Source of the DNA: Colletotrichum lupini
Lineage: Eukaryota > Ascomycota > Sordariomycetes > Glomerellales > Glomerellaceae
Reading direction: 5' to 3'
DNA: 64,000 nt
Assembly: GCF_023278565.1 (NCBI RefSeq)
Contig: NC_064681.1
Coordinates: forward strand, 1,612,001-1,676,000
How positions within the stretch are numbered: position 1 is the stretch's first letter; each line of letters opens with the position of its first letter. Positions 22,428-35,300 of this stretch are shown here, piece by piece. Position numbers and translations under genes: made by a program. Under the pieces are notes generated by a model. It searched no databases and was not told the origin of the DNA. It saw nothing but the letters and a program-made list of their open reading frames with translations.

Positions 22428-24788
22428 TTGTTCTTCGACTGACGCAAGACACTCCTCTGCATCGTAGATTCAGGCAAGAAATTAGCCTGTCAGAGACAAT
22501 GCACGTCAGAGGGGAGCATTTGACCCATCGCTCAATACCTAGGTTGCTCCTGTGTGTAATAATCCCTCCAGCCACTCAACTTGGACGATTCTGATGAAAA
22601 CAAGCAGGTGTCTGGAGAGGAAATCGAAAGCAGCGTGACTTGGCGGCCGTTGACCGCGACCTCTCGCCTGCACAGTTGCGGACCATGCATCTGCATATCC
22701 ATACATACATAATATTCCACAACTCTCTTTACCCGACATGATAGAAATTTGGCTTGTGGCCTGCTTCTCTTTCCTTCGTCCAACGGCTTTTCTTCTCCCC
22801 ATGCAGAGAGGGGGGAGATGAGTTGGCTGTCGATGAGGAGCCACATTCATTCCCGCGAGCAGGGAACCCTAGTCGACAAGCACCCTGCTTGTTCCTCCGT
22901 CTTCATTTTCCTCTCGAACAGAACCGTACTCTCGGGTTCCAATAGGACGGGATGCTGGGGCATATCGTCCCCCTTATCGATGCCAACCGGCCCCCTACGA
23001 CCCCTGTCTTGCTGACGGGACCGCAGCTTACGGACTAATACCATGACACTGCGATACAAAGATACCCAGCTGAGCTCCCCCTATTGTTGAATCCTGGATG
23101 ACGAGCGGCGTTGCCTGCCATCTACGATCCAATCGTCTGGCAATGGCCCCCGGTTCTACGGAGAGCATATCCAAGGACCAGGTTTCTGTCGTTTCACCAG
23201 GACGGGGGAACAATGCTTCTAGAAGACCATGGTGTTGCGAGCTGACTTTCTGAAAAGGCATGGAGCGCGGTGCCGGTCCTGCGAGCCGGCGAGTCTTACC
23301 TCCCGACCTCTCTTTTCCGGGTATTCGTAGGAAGGAAATGAAAGGTGCGGCTGCGGCTGTGGCTGCGACTGCGGCTTTACTGCGGCCACGGGCACATGAA
23401 TCGACTTTTCCTCTTTCATCTCTTCTGCCATCTACCGACGATGCGGAATTTGGACGTAATACCGACGCCCACCCCTCCTATAATATTATTCTTGCGTGCA
23501 CAGATCACGGGCTGGGCGGTACCCTGGCACACTCACACACATTCACACGCACGCACACACATACCTACCGTGTATTGTGTACAGTCCTCCAGGCCAGCAA
23601 TGACGAAGGGAAGCGGCCGCGCCGCTACCGCCCTCTTCGTTCTCTGTGAAACGCGACTTGGGATCACAACTGATGACCGATGGATGACAATCTCGAGAGG
23701 ATTCGAATACCTACCTTTGGCAAGCTTCAAAGAGCATTGACAGCAAAAGACAACCGGCGCAACTCGTCGAGAACGGACCGTCATCGTCCCAACGGTCTGA
23801 CTAGGCCTCCTGTTGTGTGACTTGAGCAGTCACTTTCTATTCTGGTGGCACAATGCATTATCTCTTTTCGTCCTCGTCCTGCAAAATGTGTCATTACAAG
23901 GTGTCTCGCGGCCTTTGGCCGTGCTGTGAACACCTGGGCTTTCTATGGGTAAGTCCTCTCTGTATTTTTGCTTCTTTCTCCCTTCTTTCTTTGGTACTCC
24001 GTACCATGTTTGGAATTACGAGAACACGCCGGTTGGTGCATAAGCCCCCTCACCCATCCCCTGAACCGGATGGGCGCGCGAAAAGGTACAGATATGTAGG
24101 TCCAAGGTGACAAGGCCAAGTTGGAAATCCTTGCCTGATTCAACCCAGGAAAAAAGGGACTTTTTTTCCTAGTTGCCGAAAAAGGTCATTTGCATGCGCG
24201 CCCTGTTATTTTTTTCTTTCCTTAATCCTCTTTCCAACCTCCCGCAAAAAGGAAAACAGGACCAACAGTAATAGCACATGTAGGTACGGATGCAACTGTT
24301 ACGGTATGAATCCCCCCTTCTCTCTCTCCCCCCCTCACTTCACGGCCCATTCCTAGCCTCCCCTATTCTTTGCTTTTCCTTCGTCTTCTTCTCACATCTG
24401 CGCTTATCCCTTCAACCCTTGTTCATCTCACGATGTCCTTCGAGAGTCCTGTCTCCTCTTCTGACCATGGGTCTGACTCTGCGGCCTGTTGGGACCCACG
24501 TCTCTCCTCGCGTGGTTGTGTGATACTGTGTAGTGTGTTCGTGTTGTCATCATATGTCTCTCTCATCATGTCTCTGGCTGTTGTCCGCCGTCCGGTTTCG
24601 TGTTGTCTGTCTTTGCGACCAAAGGTCTCTCTTTCTCCCTCCCTCTCTCTCGTATGTGCCCAGCCACGCCAAGTCAAGGGACGAATGCACAAGAAACGCC
24701 ACCAAATGCCATGTGTATCATGATTTCTCTTCTCTTCTCTTCTGTGCTGACGCGCTGAAGGGCGGGATCGGAGGAAGGAAGAGGAGGA

Positions 24789-24804
24789 GGGGGGGGGGGG
24801 GGGG
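24789..24804 (+). repeat. Poly-G tract (16 G)
   Basis: Homopolymer run of G preceded by GAGGAGGAG, about 350 bp downstream of the LSB6 stop codon. Length may vary or be uncertain in assembly. Confidence 0.9.
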
Positions 24805-25158
24805 TGTTAGTCAACTATTCTAGACACACGATCCGAAATTTGAACCCAACAAACTCCTCCCCTGGCTCCCCTTAGTTCGTACTCGGTGGTAATAACCGCC
24901 CCAAAGCAAGCAAGTGGGAATAAAACAAAAAAAGAAGGAGGAAGAGAGAGGGGGAAAACACCGCTTTCTCGACTCCTCCTCCTTCTCCTCCTCTCTCTCC
25001 ACCCCGGGACCCCTTCCCTAGCATGGGACAACCGCAGGCGGAGCAAGAGAAAAAAGGAACCCCACCAACCGATAACCCAGCTCCAACTCCTCTCCAACTC
25101 CGTGCCGCCCCCCCGTAATGTTTTGCTCGATGCAGGCCCCCCCGAGTGGATGGGTGGA

Positions 25159-27763
25159 TCACCAGCAGGTGAAAACCGGGTTCCTGGCTTTCACCGGCTC
25201 CAGCCTCTCCACAATAACCTTGCGTTGGTTGCCCTCCATGCCCTCGGCGGCCGCATAGCCTAGGTCGCCCTCCTCGACGTCGTCGTCTTCGTCATACTCT
25301 TCCATGCTCCGGCGCGAGCCATACAGGTGCTGCGCGATGCTGCCGCTGTTGCGCCGTCCAGCTGCTGTTGCGAAAGAGTATCGTCTTTGCTGCTGCTGCT
25401 GCTGCTGGGACTGCTGACGAGCGGGAGAATACATGTTGAGGGCGCGCGTGCCGTGGTAGCTCTCTCGGTGCGGTTGTCCCGAGAACCTGGGCCGTTGCGA
25501 AGCCGCGTCCTTGTTACCTAGCGGTGCAGACGAGGCCAGTATACCCGAACCGCTCATGGACATCTCGTCCGGTGATTGGGCTCCTTCGCCCGTCGGGCTG
25601 AGAGCCAGCTCAAACCTGCCCGGATGAGGCATGTCGGCCGGGGGACTAGCGAAGCCGAGCAGGTCCTCGTCCACGCGGTGGGTAGGTGCAGCAGACGTGT
25701 TGGCCTGGCCAATGTCGCCCTCGTCAATGGAGCGTCGGAGCTCTGCCTCGCGCATCATCTCGGCGGACGTGACCCGCATGGGCACTGCAACTGGCACGTC
25801 GACAAGATCGTCCCAAACGCAGACCTTGGCGCGCCGGGTGAGTTCCAAAGGACCGTGATCCGGTGTCTTGAGCGTCTCTACCACGTTCCATGCCTGGCCC
25901 TTCATGACTGCGATCTGCCGAGCAAACATCTTTTCCTGAAAGTCGGGATCCAGTTGGAACACTTTTCGCAACGCCAATTGTGTCTGACTCCACCAGTGCG
26001 TTGAGGTCAGGAGGGGGAGGAAGTGATCTCGCGTCTTCTGCGAGAACGGCCGTCCAATCAGATCGACGGGAAGGAACAGCCAGCCAAAGGGGAAGCTGGA
26101 TGATATGGGCGGTTAGCATTCCTTTTCGCGCGCATCGCTATTCATGTGGAACAAATTGAAGGGAAATTTTGGACCATCAAAGTGACACGTACCTTCGCCA
26201 TGCATCGGGATGTTTCCAGGGCCAGGAGAGGGAGTTGTCGATAGCACCAATCGTTATCTTAGGATCTTGTGCGCTTGGATTGGGACTGGATGCCTTCATC
26301 GGCTGCTGCGTCCTGTACGGGTATGAGGAGCGGCTTTCTGCTGCTGGTCGCTGGTTCAAATCTACCGGGCGAGGTCCGCTCTCTTCCGACGAAGCGGTTT
26401 CTGTGTTCATTTGAAGCGGCTCTGACACGATCGACACTTGCTGTGTGCTCCAGTCCACTTTGATCATCCAGTTATCCAGGCCGCGGTCAGTGTTACGCAT
26501 CATGTAATCAAGAATTACCAGTTTCTCGAGCTCCTCACGGAATGACTGCTTCAAGCCTTCGGTCCACACAAAATTGTCGGGACCTGGGGGTAGCCGTTCC
26601 CGGCTGCCTTCATCGTCGCTCTCAATGTCATCCAAGGCTGCCGCACTGCTCGGCCGGCAATTGTCTGCCCACCTTCTCCTACGCTTGCGATGTGGATCGT
26701 TGGTTCTGAAGCCGGACCAGTACTGGTCAGGCCATGGGTGTTCTCTGAGGAACACATTGGCGTCTTTGAAACCTTTCAGGAAGACCTGAAAGCTCCCGGG
26801 TTTTTCTGGAAATGGCTTTTGCTTTCTGTAGAAACTGCGACGGTCCCAGAACGGATAGTGGAAGGATTTTGAAGATAACCAGACGACATCCGTGTAAGGC
26901 ACCATATGGGTGCGCAGTTGGCAATCTAACGTGTATGCCGCCGCTTCGCTGACGTATGAAAGGTTGGGGATCAGACTACGATACGATTAGCCATGGAGCT
27001 TTCGGAGTTGCTGTATAGTATCATACCATGCTCGCCCAAAGCAACAAGGAAACAAGTTGCGATGGATCCATTTGTTCCACTTGGGATTGCCAGCCGCGTA
27101 CGGCTCCTCGTCCTTAGGCTTGAAGACACCCACGACTTTGCCCTCCGTATTCCGGGCAAAGTAGCTGCCGGAGCTTCCCTGTGCGATCATTCGAGGATGC
27201 GTGCCCTGAAGAATAGCCTGCCTGACACTGCCCACGATCTGTTCGAACTGCAACTTGGACATGACATCTTGCGGCGCCGCCAGGCCTTCAGGAGTAATGG
27301 GTCGGACGCCCTCGGGAGCTTGGAACACTGAATGATGGATCTCTAAATGCTCATCATCTCCCGTCTTGCCGCGCCCCTTTGTGCGCTTGAACCGGCTAGC
27401 GATCTCATCGGCCCATCGTTCTAATCGAGCATTGATAGCCTTTATGTCTACACCAGAGTTGCTGCCGCCGCGACGGCGATTCTTAGGTCTGGAAGGGCCG
27501 GCTATCGCTGGTTTGGGGGTGGTCATGCCCGAACGGGGCCGCGGTTGCGTGATGGGTGCGAAGCGAGGGGCCGAGGCCGGCTGGAGGGAGGCATATGACT
27601 GGGTGAGAGGGTCGTCGTCTTCGGAGTCGGAGGAGAGTGCATCGGCTTGAGCTAGGCGCTCGTAGCCCGTCGTGGGGGGTCGAGAGCGAGGCATCGTGGC
27701 TTTGGGGGCGCCAGGGATGAGGGACCGTCTCGGCGAGGAAAGGGCGAGGTAATTATCGAGCAA
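25159..27763 (-). CDS. LSB6: Type II phosphatidylinositol 4-kinase
   Basis: Makes phosphatidylinositol 4-phosphate on endomembranes. Three exons, minus strand: 27763-27027, 26975-26193, 26095-25159; 818 residues. The kinase core begins after about residue 170: GSSGSYFARN glycine-rich loop, then VVGVFKPKDEEPYAAGNPKW with the type II PI4K lysine (about residue 214), CLIPNLSYVSEAAAY across the first splice, LDYMMRNTDRGLDNWMIK (catalytic loop, about 404) and AIDNSLSWPWKHPDAWR (metal-binding Asp, about 493). PCCFGRAC just after the core may be the palmitoylated Cys cluster of type II enzymes; this is inference. The C-terminal 250 residues are Ser/Pro-rich and hold a short polyglutamine run. An internal ATG at 27694 (MPRSRPPTTGYERLAQ) is an equally likely start. 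Confidence 0.93.
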
Positions 27764-29766
27764 AGGCAGGGCCGGAAGTCAGAGCCATGTGGATTGGCTT
27801 GCAGGACTTTGGATGAAAACTCGCGATCGAGAAGGCTTGTATGCTGGTTGATCGGCTGTATCTCCGTTTGAATGCGATAATCGTGCTAGCGAAGAGAATG
27901 CGGAATCCTTGGCCTAAGGATGGATGGAGGAAGCCACGAAGTCAAACCCTCAGCAGGGAGAAAACAGGGGGAAAAAAAGGATAACACTGTAGAAACAAAT
28001 GTGGCTTCAAGGAGACAACAGGCAGCAAGTTGGCGATGAAAGCAAAAGAGGGAAGTAGAATGGTAGGGCTGTAGTGGTGCTCGTGGTGTGGTGGTAGGCA
28101 CAGAGCAATTTGTCGGCGAGTCGCGTCGTCGAGCATGTGTCGTTAGGAACCCGTGGTTTCGGCGGATCGCGATGCTGTCATTGGGGTGCAACCGGCGCTG
28201 CTGTCACCCTGGTACCTTTTCGCAGGTACCTTACCTTGCTGCTCCAAAAGCTTGCTTAAAGTTCTAGAGCGCCTGAGGTGCACCGAGGCCGCCAGTTCTA
28301 GACGTTCATAGCGGTTTAGCACTGGGCAGTCGGCCCCTTGCCTCCGCGCTTCCCCGTGCTAGTGCTTGGGCCGGTGATTGGGGTACACGGAACGGACGCA
28401 GTGTTTACCCGATTCAAGTACATAGTAGACTTAGGTAATATGGACGTCAAGTAAAGAGTACCTTCAAGGCAACTTCGCCAACTTCGCTTGGAAGGTACGG
28501 ATACTATCCTCTCTTTTGATTAGCAGAGATAAATGATCAGGTATCGAAGTACCAGAAAGCTGCAAGGGACTTCGAGGAAGGAAATTCTCATGTCTTCTAG
28601 ATCACCTCTTCTTTTACTGCTGTCAGCAAATGTGTGCCGTTCCAGGTCAGCTGATACCAGGCCGGACACTTGTCAAACGTTTACCAAAGCCAATGAGATG
28701 GGGAGACCCAAGTCTGAGAGCGGCAGTGCCAGCGTTTGCCTAGGTAGGTATCATTCTGAAGTGAGACACAGGCGGCCAGGCCACTTTTGGACGTCTTCAC
28801 ATCGAACTTGTCGCAATAAGCCTAAGAAGAATGAACGCTCGTCGATATGGTCTCTCTGGAAGGTGAGAGATATTCAACCAGCTCACACGATGTGGTTGGC
28901 AAAGGAGATACTCCCAAACTCCGTTGTTCGCCAGCTTTGCTAGCCTGCATATCTCGATCGGGCCAGCTGTGGATGGCATTTTGATCAATAGTGTCAAATA
29001 CCCATCTTCGTTCTAATAGGCATTAACGGCTTTGCATGCAACCAGACATGCCGCGGAAGATGGACAGAAGCCGTCGACTGCACACCCACAAGGACTGTCG
29101 GCCTTTCCTAGTCAAGTGGCCAAGCTACTGGTAGTCTTGCTCCTCTGTCGAATGAGATGCCACGGCTGTCACCCCAGAATCCCCCAAACTCTCGGGTCAC
29201 AGCCATGGACCCCACCCACACTGCACGTCGTTGTCCTCCTCCTCCCCCTCGTTGAGTGCTCCCCTCCATGAATTGGTTCGATTCATCACCCGACCTTTCG
29301 ATTCTGACTTGATCGTCCCGGGTCAAGGTTCCGTTTGCATTGCGTAGGTAGCATTGTACGGATACGACCGGACCAATCCAGTCCCAACGCCTTTCTCGAT
29401 CCCCCGCGTCTTGTAAGTTTCTAATGGTGACTGATCAAACCTGGGTAGTCCCCCCTTGCAGAGTGACAGATCCTCGTCACCGTTTGCTTGCGGGTTTGAA
29501 CGACTGAAGCGCGCCGTCTAACCCGAATAATCTTCATACGTCAAGCCTCCCGGTGTGTTGCGAGATCCCGATCAGGTCAAATCATCAGCTACGACGCCCG
29601 GCGCACATCTTTTGATCACCTCGTGATTTGCTCTCCTCTACTGGCCTAGTTACTTACCTTACACGGAAGTGGGAATTCTTTATCAAGTCTTGAGCCCGCT
29701 CCACCCTTTTGCCTCCCCAATTTCTTCCTACACAGCAGCTCAGGTTACATTCCCACATGTGACTTC
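27764..29766. other. Intergenic, upstream of LSB6
   Basis: Contains the LSB6 promoter on the left. GGTACC-TTTTCGCA-GGTACCTTACCTT occurs at about 28211-28237. A 136-codon plus-strand frame at 28533-28943 has no recognisable domain and is not called. Confidence 0.5.
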
Positions 29767-30345
29767 TTGCATCAAATCATCTGCGCCAACATCCATCATC
29801 ATATCTTTGTGTCAAATTTCCGATTGATGAATATGGCCTCCCAATTCGAAACGATTGCCAAACTTCGTTCGGTAACGTCGAGCCCCTTCCCTCCCGAATC
29901 AGATGCTTTCCGCGGCCGCAAGAGGCACCGCAGCCTCACGAGATGTGACCTAGAAGCCAGGCACTACAGCGGAACGGGCGAGTCCAGCACGCTCCGGGGT
30001 CGACCCCGTCGTCGATCCACCTCGCCGACGCCGGTATCATCCAGAGCGTCTTCGCGAGCCGGAGCCGGAGCCGCCCGCGGCGGCGGCATGACGAGTACGA
30101 CGGACGTATCTCCCATGAGGAAGCGTCTCCTCCGCGTCGTGCTGCTGGAGCGCCGACGAAGCCAGAGCCCCTCTCGGTCTAGGTCGCCTGACCGCAAGCA
30201 GGCCCCACCCCGACGCCGACACAGGACTCGGAGCCGGAGCCGAACGCATCTTACCAAGGACATGTTCCAGCCGAAGGATCAGCTGCCTCGGCTTTTACTT
30301 GGAGAGCAGGCACATAAGAAGGTGGATACATCGGTTCAAGCCTGA
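29767..30345 (+). CDS. Arg/Ser-rich hypothetical protein
   Basis: Unspliced open frame of 192 codons; internal ATGs at 29827 and 29833 (MASQFETIAKLRS) look like better starts. The middle and C-terminal parts are dominated by RS and RRR clusters (SQSPSRSRSPDRKQ, then RRRHRTRSRSRTH), resembling SR-type nuclear proteins, but no RNA-recognition motif or other domain is seen. A second frame is also open across part of the same DNA and reads plausibly (SRSRPRRRHDEYDGRI), so the true frame or an intron here is unsettled. It may be a real hypothetical gene or a by-product of GC-rich repetitive sequence. Confidence 0.35.
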   Translation: MHQIICANIHHHIFVSNFRLMNMASQFETIAKLRSVTSSPFPPESDAFRGRKRHRSLTRCDLEARHYSGTGESSTLRGRPRRRSTSPTPVSSRASSRAGAGAARGGGMTSTTDVSPMRKRLLRVVLLERRRSQSPSRSRSPDRKQAPPRRRHRTRSRSRTHLTKDMFQPKDQLPRLLLGEQAHKKVDTSVQA

Positions 30346-32354
30346 TTGTCAGCTGATCTGGGCAGCACGCGAACATGAAAGGAAAGCCCGAAATGGTCTA
30401 AACAAGGACGAGAGGAAGGAAACAACATATCTACAACGCCAATCATGCAACCGCTCACATGGGATTATGCGGTGTGCTACCAAGTCATATCCTTGGTATG
30501 CTGGCTCTAGTCGTTTAGTCGTTCGGAGTTTTTGAGCACGCCGATGAGACTTTGCCACGAAGAAAATGTCTCGGACACCTCAGATCAACGCAAGACAACC
30601 ATCGAGGCATCCAGGGCCACGGCGAAAATCAGCCCGGTTGGGTGGGTTGAAAGAATGGGTGTGGAAGTCCAGTATCTTATGGGCCATGGTCCGGCTGGTA
30701 GTGGGGTGAGAGCGGTCTAAATTGGCTTGTACTGAACCTAAGGTGGTGGGCAATGCTTGGAACCAGTGAGTAGGGAGTACACGTGTAAGAGACCTCAGGT
30801 CAAAGATGGGCCGGGATGTGTTATTTTGGGGCGCACTCGAGGCAACACTGCCGAAAGATCCAGAGATTGAGAGTTGAGTAATAGCCAGTTTCTCAGACTG
30901 AGAGAGGAGGCGGTGACGCTTATGGCTCAGGTGGTGTTGATGAATACGAAGAAGAGTGTCAAATGTATTATTCCCACCGGTAGATTCGGGTGACACTATG
31001 TATAGGAAGGCGGGCGGGTAGGTTTGGTAAACAGGATATGCCTGATTAGGAACATCCATGATGATGCTAAGGTAGGTAAGGTACAGACAAATGACAAGAA
31101 AGAAAGAAAAAAAAAGTTGTTTGGTCAAGTGATCATCCACCCTTTCACAGGCTGCCTCTGGGGAACCACCCGGACGCCCTGTCGAGGTGTACCTAAGACC
31201 TACACAGTAAGTGGTGTATGTAAGAGAGGGTAGGTGAGGTACCTGGTGGTGGAAAAGGCTTGGGCCGAGATGGGAGAGAGTGGGGCGTTCAGATGGTAAA
31301 GGGTGGCCACGTGAGGATGCGAACTTTCCAGGTAGCTAATCGGAAATCGGGAATCAACGGGTCTCCACTGCAGCTGCCCCGCTGCAAGAGGCGGAGGGAA
31401 CTCAGGGAGTGACCTCAGCTGCAAGAAGGCTGCAGCCAACTGCTGCACCACATTCCATGTGCCGCGCCTACCTTCACTTTTTTTTCTACCTCCACGACCA
31501 CCACAACTAACTCACTACTCACTATTACCAGTCTACCACCACCTTACCGCGACTTGGGTTCCTTTTCGATTTTCCCCCCTCCTCCTCCTCCTTCAGCCTG
31601 CACTTCCATCCATCGCCCGGGGAGTTGTATTGGTTCTTTTCGCTTGAACTGCTTTCTTCATTTCGCCTTGCGCCGCCCCTCCTGCAAAGAACTTCTTCAA
31701 CCGCCACGAAATCTAATGATGAGGCAAGAACAATGATATGGAACAAACGACACTTGTGAATAGGCGTCGGACTTGACTCGACCTTTGGCCTCCTTCTTCC
31801 CCCGACTTCTCGCGCCATCCACCTTCTCCGCCTGGGCTCTCTTGTGTGTTTCTGGTCTCCGGCCGAGCCTGCCCAAAGTACGAAGTACCTTACCTCACTT
31901 CAAGTGGACTCGACTCACTCGACGACTTACTATTACGGAAGTGACTCCTCTAATATCACCCTCTCATCATCCCCCCGGACCAACTCATCTCAAACGCCAT
32001 ATAGCCTTGCGCCTTCTTCTCCTCGCCTCTCTCTCACCATCTGCATCGTCGCTGCCTTCACTCTATGCCCTTGCGCGACACTCGTTATTTTGGAGCATTA
32101 CTGCTGCTGCCACTTCTTTCACATAATTCCTGCATTTGGGGTCGACTTATCTACAATACCACGGTTCATTGTCACGTCAATATCAAACAACGACTCCACA
32201 TCTCGCTCTCGTTTGTGATGATCGCAACCACCCCTCTCAGACTGCTCTACTGAAGCCCGCCCGCCGTGTGCAAGCTACAGCACCTTCCTCACGACAGCAA
32301 CAACAATAACAACAATAACATACTGGACGCCGGGCAGTATCGAGAGACGCAGCC
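30346..32354. other. Intergenic and 5' leader of the SNF2 gene
   Basis: A 186-codon minus-strand frame (30580-31140) shows no family and is not called. Words of the TACCTTACC type occur near 31068-31084, 31226-31242 and 31884-31896. 31.5-32.35 kb is pyrimidine-rich, then has CAA/ACAATA runs (32284-32318), and is probably promoter plus leader of the SNF2 gene. Confidence 0.5.
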
Positions 32355-35300
32355 ATGGCATCGCCAAACGGGCCAAATGGTGAGTGAGCCCCGCCATGGA
32401 CAGCCCTCCTACCCCTCCAAGCCCTAGGTCGACTGCTCTTTCCCTCTGCCACAACAACAACGACAACAACAACAACCTCTTTCTGCCCATTATTTTGTGA
32501 TTTCCAAATACTTACAACCTCTCCCACAAAAAGGCCGAGCAAATCACATCAACGCCCAGCCCCAAGCGCAGTCGTGGAATGCGCAAGCGTTACTGAACCC
32601 TCGATCCTACGCCGTGTCAAACGCTGCCTCGAGGCGCAATTCACCCAAACCTCAGCACTTGTCGAACCGATCTACTCCGGGAAATCAAAATACCACAAAC
32701 AACCCTGTTGTCTTCCAGTTCGCGAGTCCCAACGACACGGCAAGCGAGTCTCTGACATCCAGCATCACCTCGGGCGCTTCAACTCCCGTTCATGACGGCG
32801 GCATTTCTCCGTACGGAATGGCCAACATGATCGAGAGAATGAACGACGTCCAAGATCGCGCTGCGGCGCCCCTGCCAAAGCGGCGAAAGGTTGATACCCC
32901 CGACCCCGAGTCCGACGCCGACAACAAGAAGAAGATGGGACCTGCCGGTAGCGGAATGCTCGGCGCGTATGTGAAGGAAAAGCAAGACGAAGGCAAGAAG
33001 GAGAATTCCAAGGTTTCTACCCAGACTGTGGACTTGACTGAGGAGGGCGATGATGTGGTCATGGTGGAGGACCCCGCAACCGAGGAGGTCTGCTACGGCA
33101 TGCTCACCGGCTTCCTCGACTGCCACAAGGTACCTTCCGCCAAACCGGGCACGCAGAGCATCTTTGGAGCCGACTTCATGCCACCAGTTAAGATCGTTTT
33201 GAAGCGAATCATCGGGGATTCGACCAAGAAGATCCAGGCCTACGACTACACGCGCGACATCATCGGAAATGTGGATGCCAATACCGCCAATGCTCTCGTT
33301 CCCCTGTTGGACTCCAACGTGCGCCTGCGAACGGACTGCAAGATTCCTGCGCGTAGAAAGCAAGCGGATGAGCACCCGGGCCAGGCGATCTCGAGATCCT
33401 ACCCTGTGGAAATGACACTGTACGGCCAGTACAGATTTGTCAAGGCTGTCGGCAAGCACTTTGATAGATTCAAGATTGTTCTACGACATCCCAATAGAGT
33501 TGACAAAGGTGTCAGGTATGAGAATGTTCATACCGATAACAAGCCTAACCCGGCGCCTGGTGCCAGAAACCTGGCCGGAGCTCTCGCTCAGTACAACAAT
33601 CATTCCTCGTCTACCTACTACACCAATCCCACTCCACGCACTGTCGAAGAGATCAGATCGGACGTGATGGGCGTCTTCGACTCGATGGGAAAGACCGATG
33701 AGCTTCCTGAAATGGACCCAGCTCCTATCGTCACCACAGAGTTACTGAAGCATCAGAAGCAAGGCCTCTACTTCATGACTGCGAGAGAAAAGGAGTCCAC
33801 GGCCGAAGAACGAGTGAAGGGATCCATGTGGCAGCTCAAAATCGGGCCCACTGGACAGAAGTTCTACTACAACGTCATCACCGGCCACCAAGAGCGTACT
33901 CTTCCCGCAGACACCCATGGCGGATTGCTAGCCGACATGATGGGCTTGGGAAAGACCCTCAGCATCCTCTCGCTCATTGGCAGCTCGTTGGACCAGGCCA
34001 AGGAATGGGCAGGTCGCACACCAGTCCAGCCCGAGATGCCGCCCCAGAAAGCTGGGGGAAAGGCAACAGCTTCGAGCTCTCTGCCTCTGACGGGCATCGC
34101 AATGAATGCCAAGGCTACATTGCTCGTGTGTCCCCTGAGTACGGTCACGAACTGGGAAGAGCAGATCAAGCAGCACATCGCGCCGGGAGAGTTAAGCTAC
34201 TATATCTATCATGGTTCGAATAGAATCAAGGATGTCGAGAAATTGGCCGAGTTTGACTTGGTCATCACCACCTACGGCTCTGTCTCTAGTGAGCTAGGCG
34301 CTCGCTCCAAGCGAAAGTCTGGCAAGTATCCTCTTGAGGAGATTGGTTGGTTCCGAATCGTGCTGGACGAGGCGCACATGATTCGCGAAGTCGCGACTCT
34401 GCAGTTCAAGGCCATTGTTCGTCTTCAGGCCGCCCGCCGTTGGGCTGTGACTGGTACGCCCGTCCAGAATCGACTCGAGGACTTGGCCGCTCTCCTTCAG
34501 TTTGTCCGGCTGAAGCCATTCGATGACCGCAACAAGTTCAACCGGTTCATCGTGGACCCCTTCAAGGCCTGTGACACAGAGATTGTTCCGAAACTCCGCG
34601 TGCTGGTTGACAGTGTCACACTCCGCCGGTTGAAGGACAAGATCAACCTTCCGCCCCGAAGCGACCACATTGTCAAGCTCGACTTCACAGAAGAGGAGCG
34701 CGAGGTTTACAATCTCTTCGAGAAGAACGCTCAAGACCGCGTCAAGGTGCTTTCTGGCAACGGCGTACAGAAGGCATTGGGTGGTCACACCTACATCCAC
34801 ATTCTTCGATCCATTCTCCGGCTTCGACTCCTTTGTGCCCACGGCAAGGATCTCCTGAATCAGGAAGATCTAGAGGCTTTGCAGGGCATGACTGCTGACA
34901 TGGCTATTGACCTTGACAGCGACGATGAGGACAAGAAGCCCGGCCTTTCTGATCGTAAAGCATACGAGATGTTTGAGCTCATGCAGGAGACGAACACGGA
35001 TGCTTGCAGCGCCTGTTCGAAGAAGATAGGAACCAACGACGACGCTAGCATCGAGTCCGAGGGACAGGAGGACATTCTCGGTTACATGACGCCTTGCTTC
35101 CACATCATCTGCGGTTCCTGCATTAAGGGTGTTAAGGAACAGACTAGACGACTGCTCCCTCCCGGCCAGGCTATGGGACCTTGCCCCATCTGTTCCACCG
35201 TGATCAAGCCTGCCTACGTGGACATTCGTCGATCTCGAGTCAAGGTGGAGCACGAAGGTCCTGCGAAGGAGAAGACCGCAACGAACGGCCGCAAGAGCTT

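Larger units (their letters stand above)
19442..25158. other. Long gene-poor island
   Basis: 5.7 kb without a supported gene. Scattered protein-like pieces occur: a plus-strand frame ending at 22194 with ELRDHVTAVREAVGKYRDDG, and a minus-strand stretch near 20395-20285 with a hydrophobic LGFVVGVGALIVAASIGVF. Neither joins into a model or matches a family I know. Two perfect inverted repeats lie at 22280-22311 and 22404-22427. 23.9-24.7 kb is pyrimidine-rich, and a run of 16 G lies at 24789-24804. Confidence 0.5.

Noticed and set aside
15126..25158. Secondary metabolite gene cluster around the LaeA-like methyltransferase
   Set aside because: No polyketide synthase, peptide synthetase, terpene cyclase, P450 or transporter signature could be recognised nearby, so a cluster is not claimed.
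29265..29300. GGTTCGATTC resembling a tRNA B box
   Set aside because: No A box at the right distance and the flanking bases do not form a T-arm or acceptor stem. Similar partial matches at 15889 and 39708 failed the same test. No tRNA was found by eye.
30580..31140. 186-codon minus-strand open frame with a hydrophobic start
   Set aside because: The hydrophobic start comes from translating a T-rich leader; no conserved segment and no splice or promoter support.
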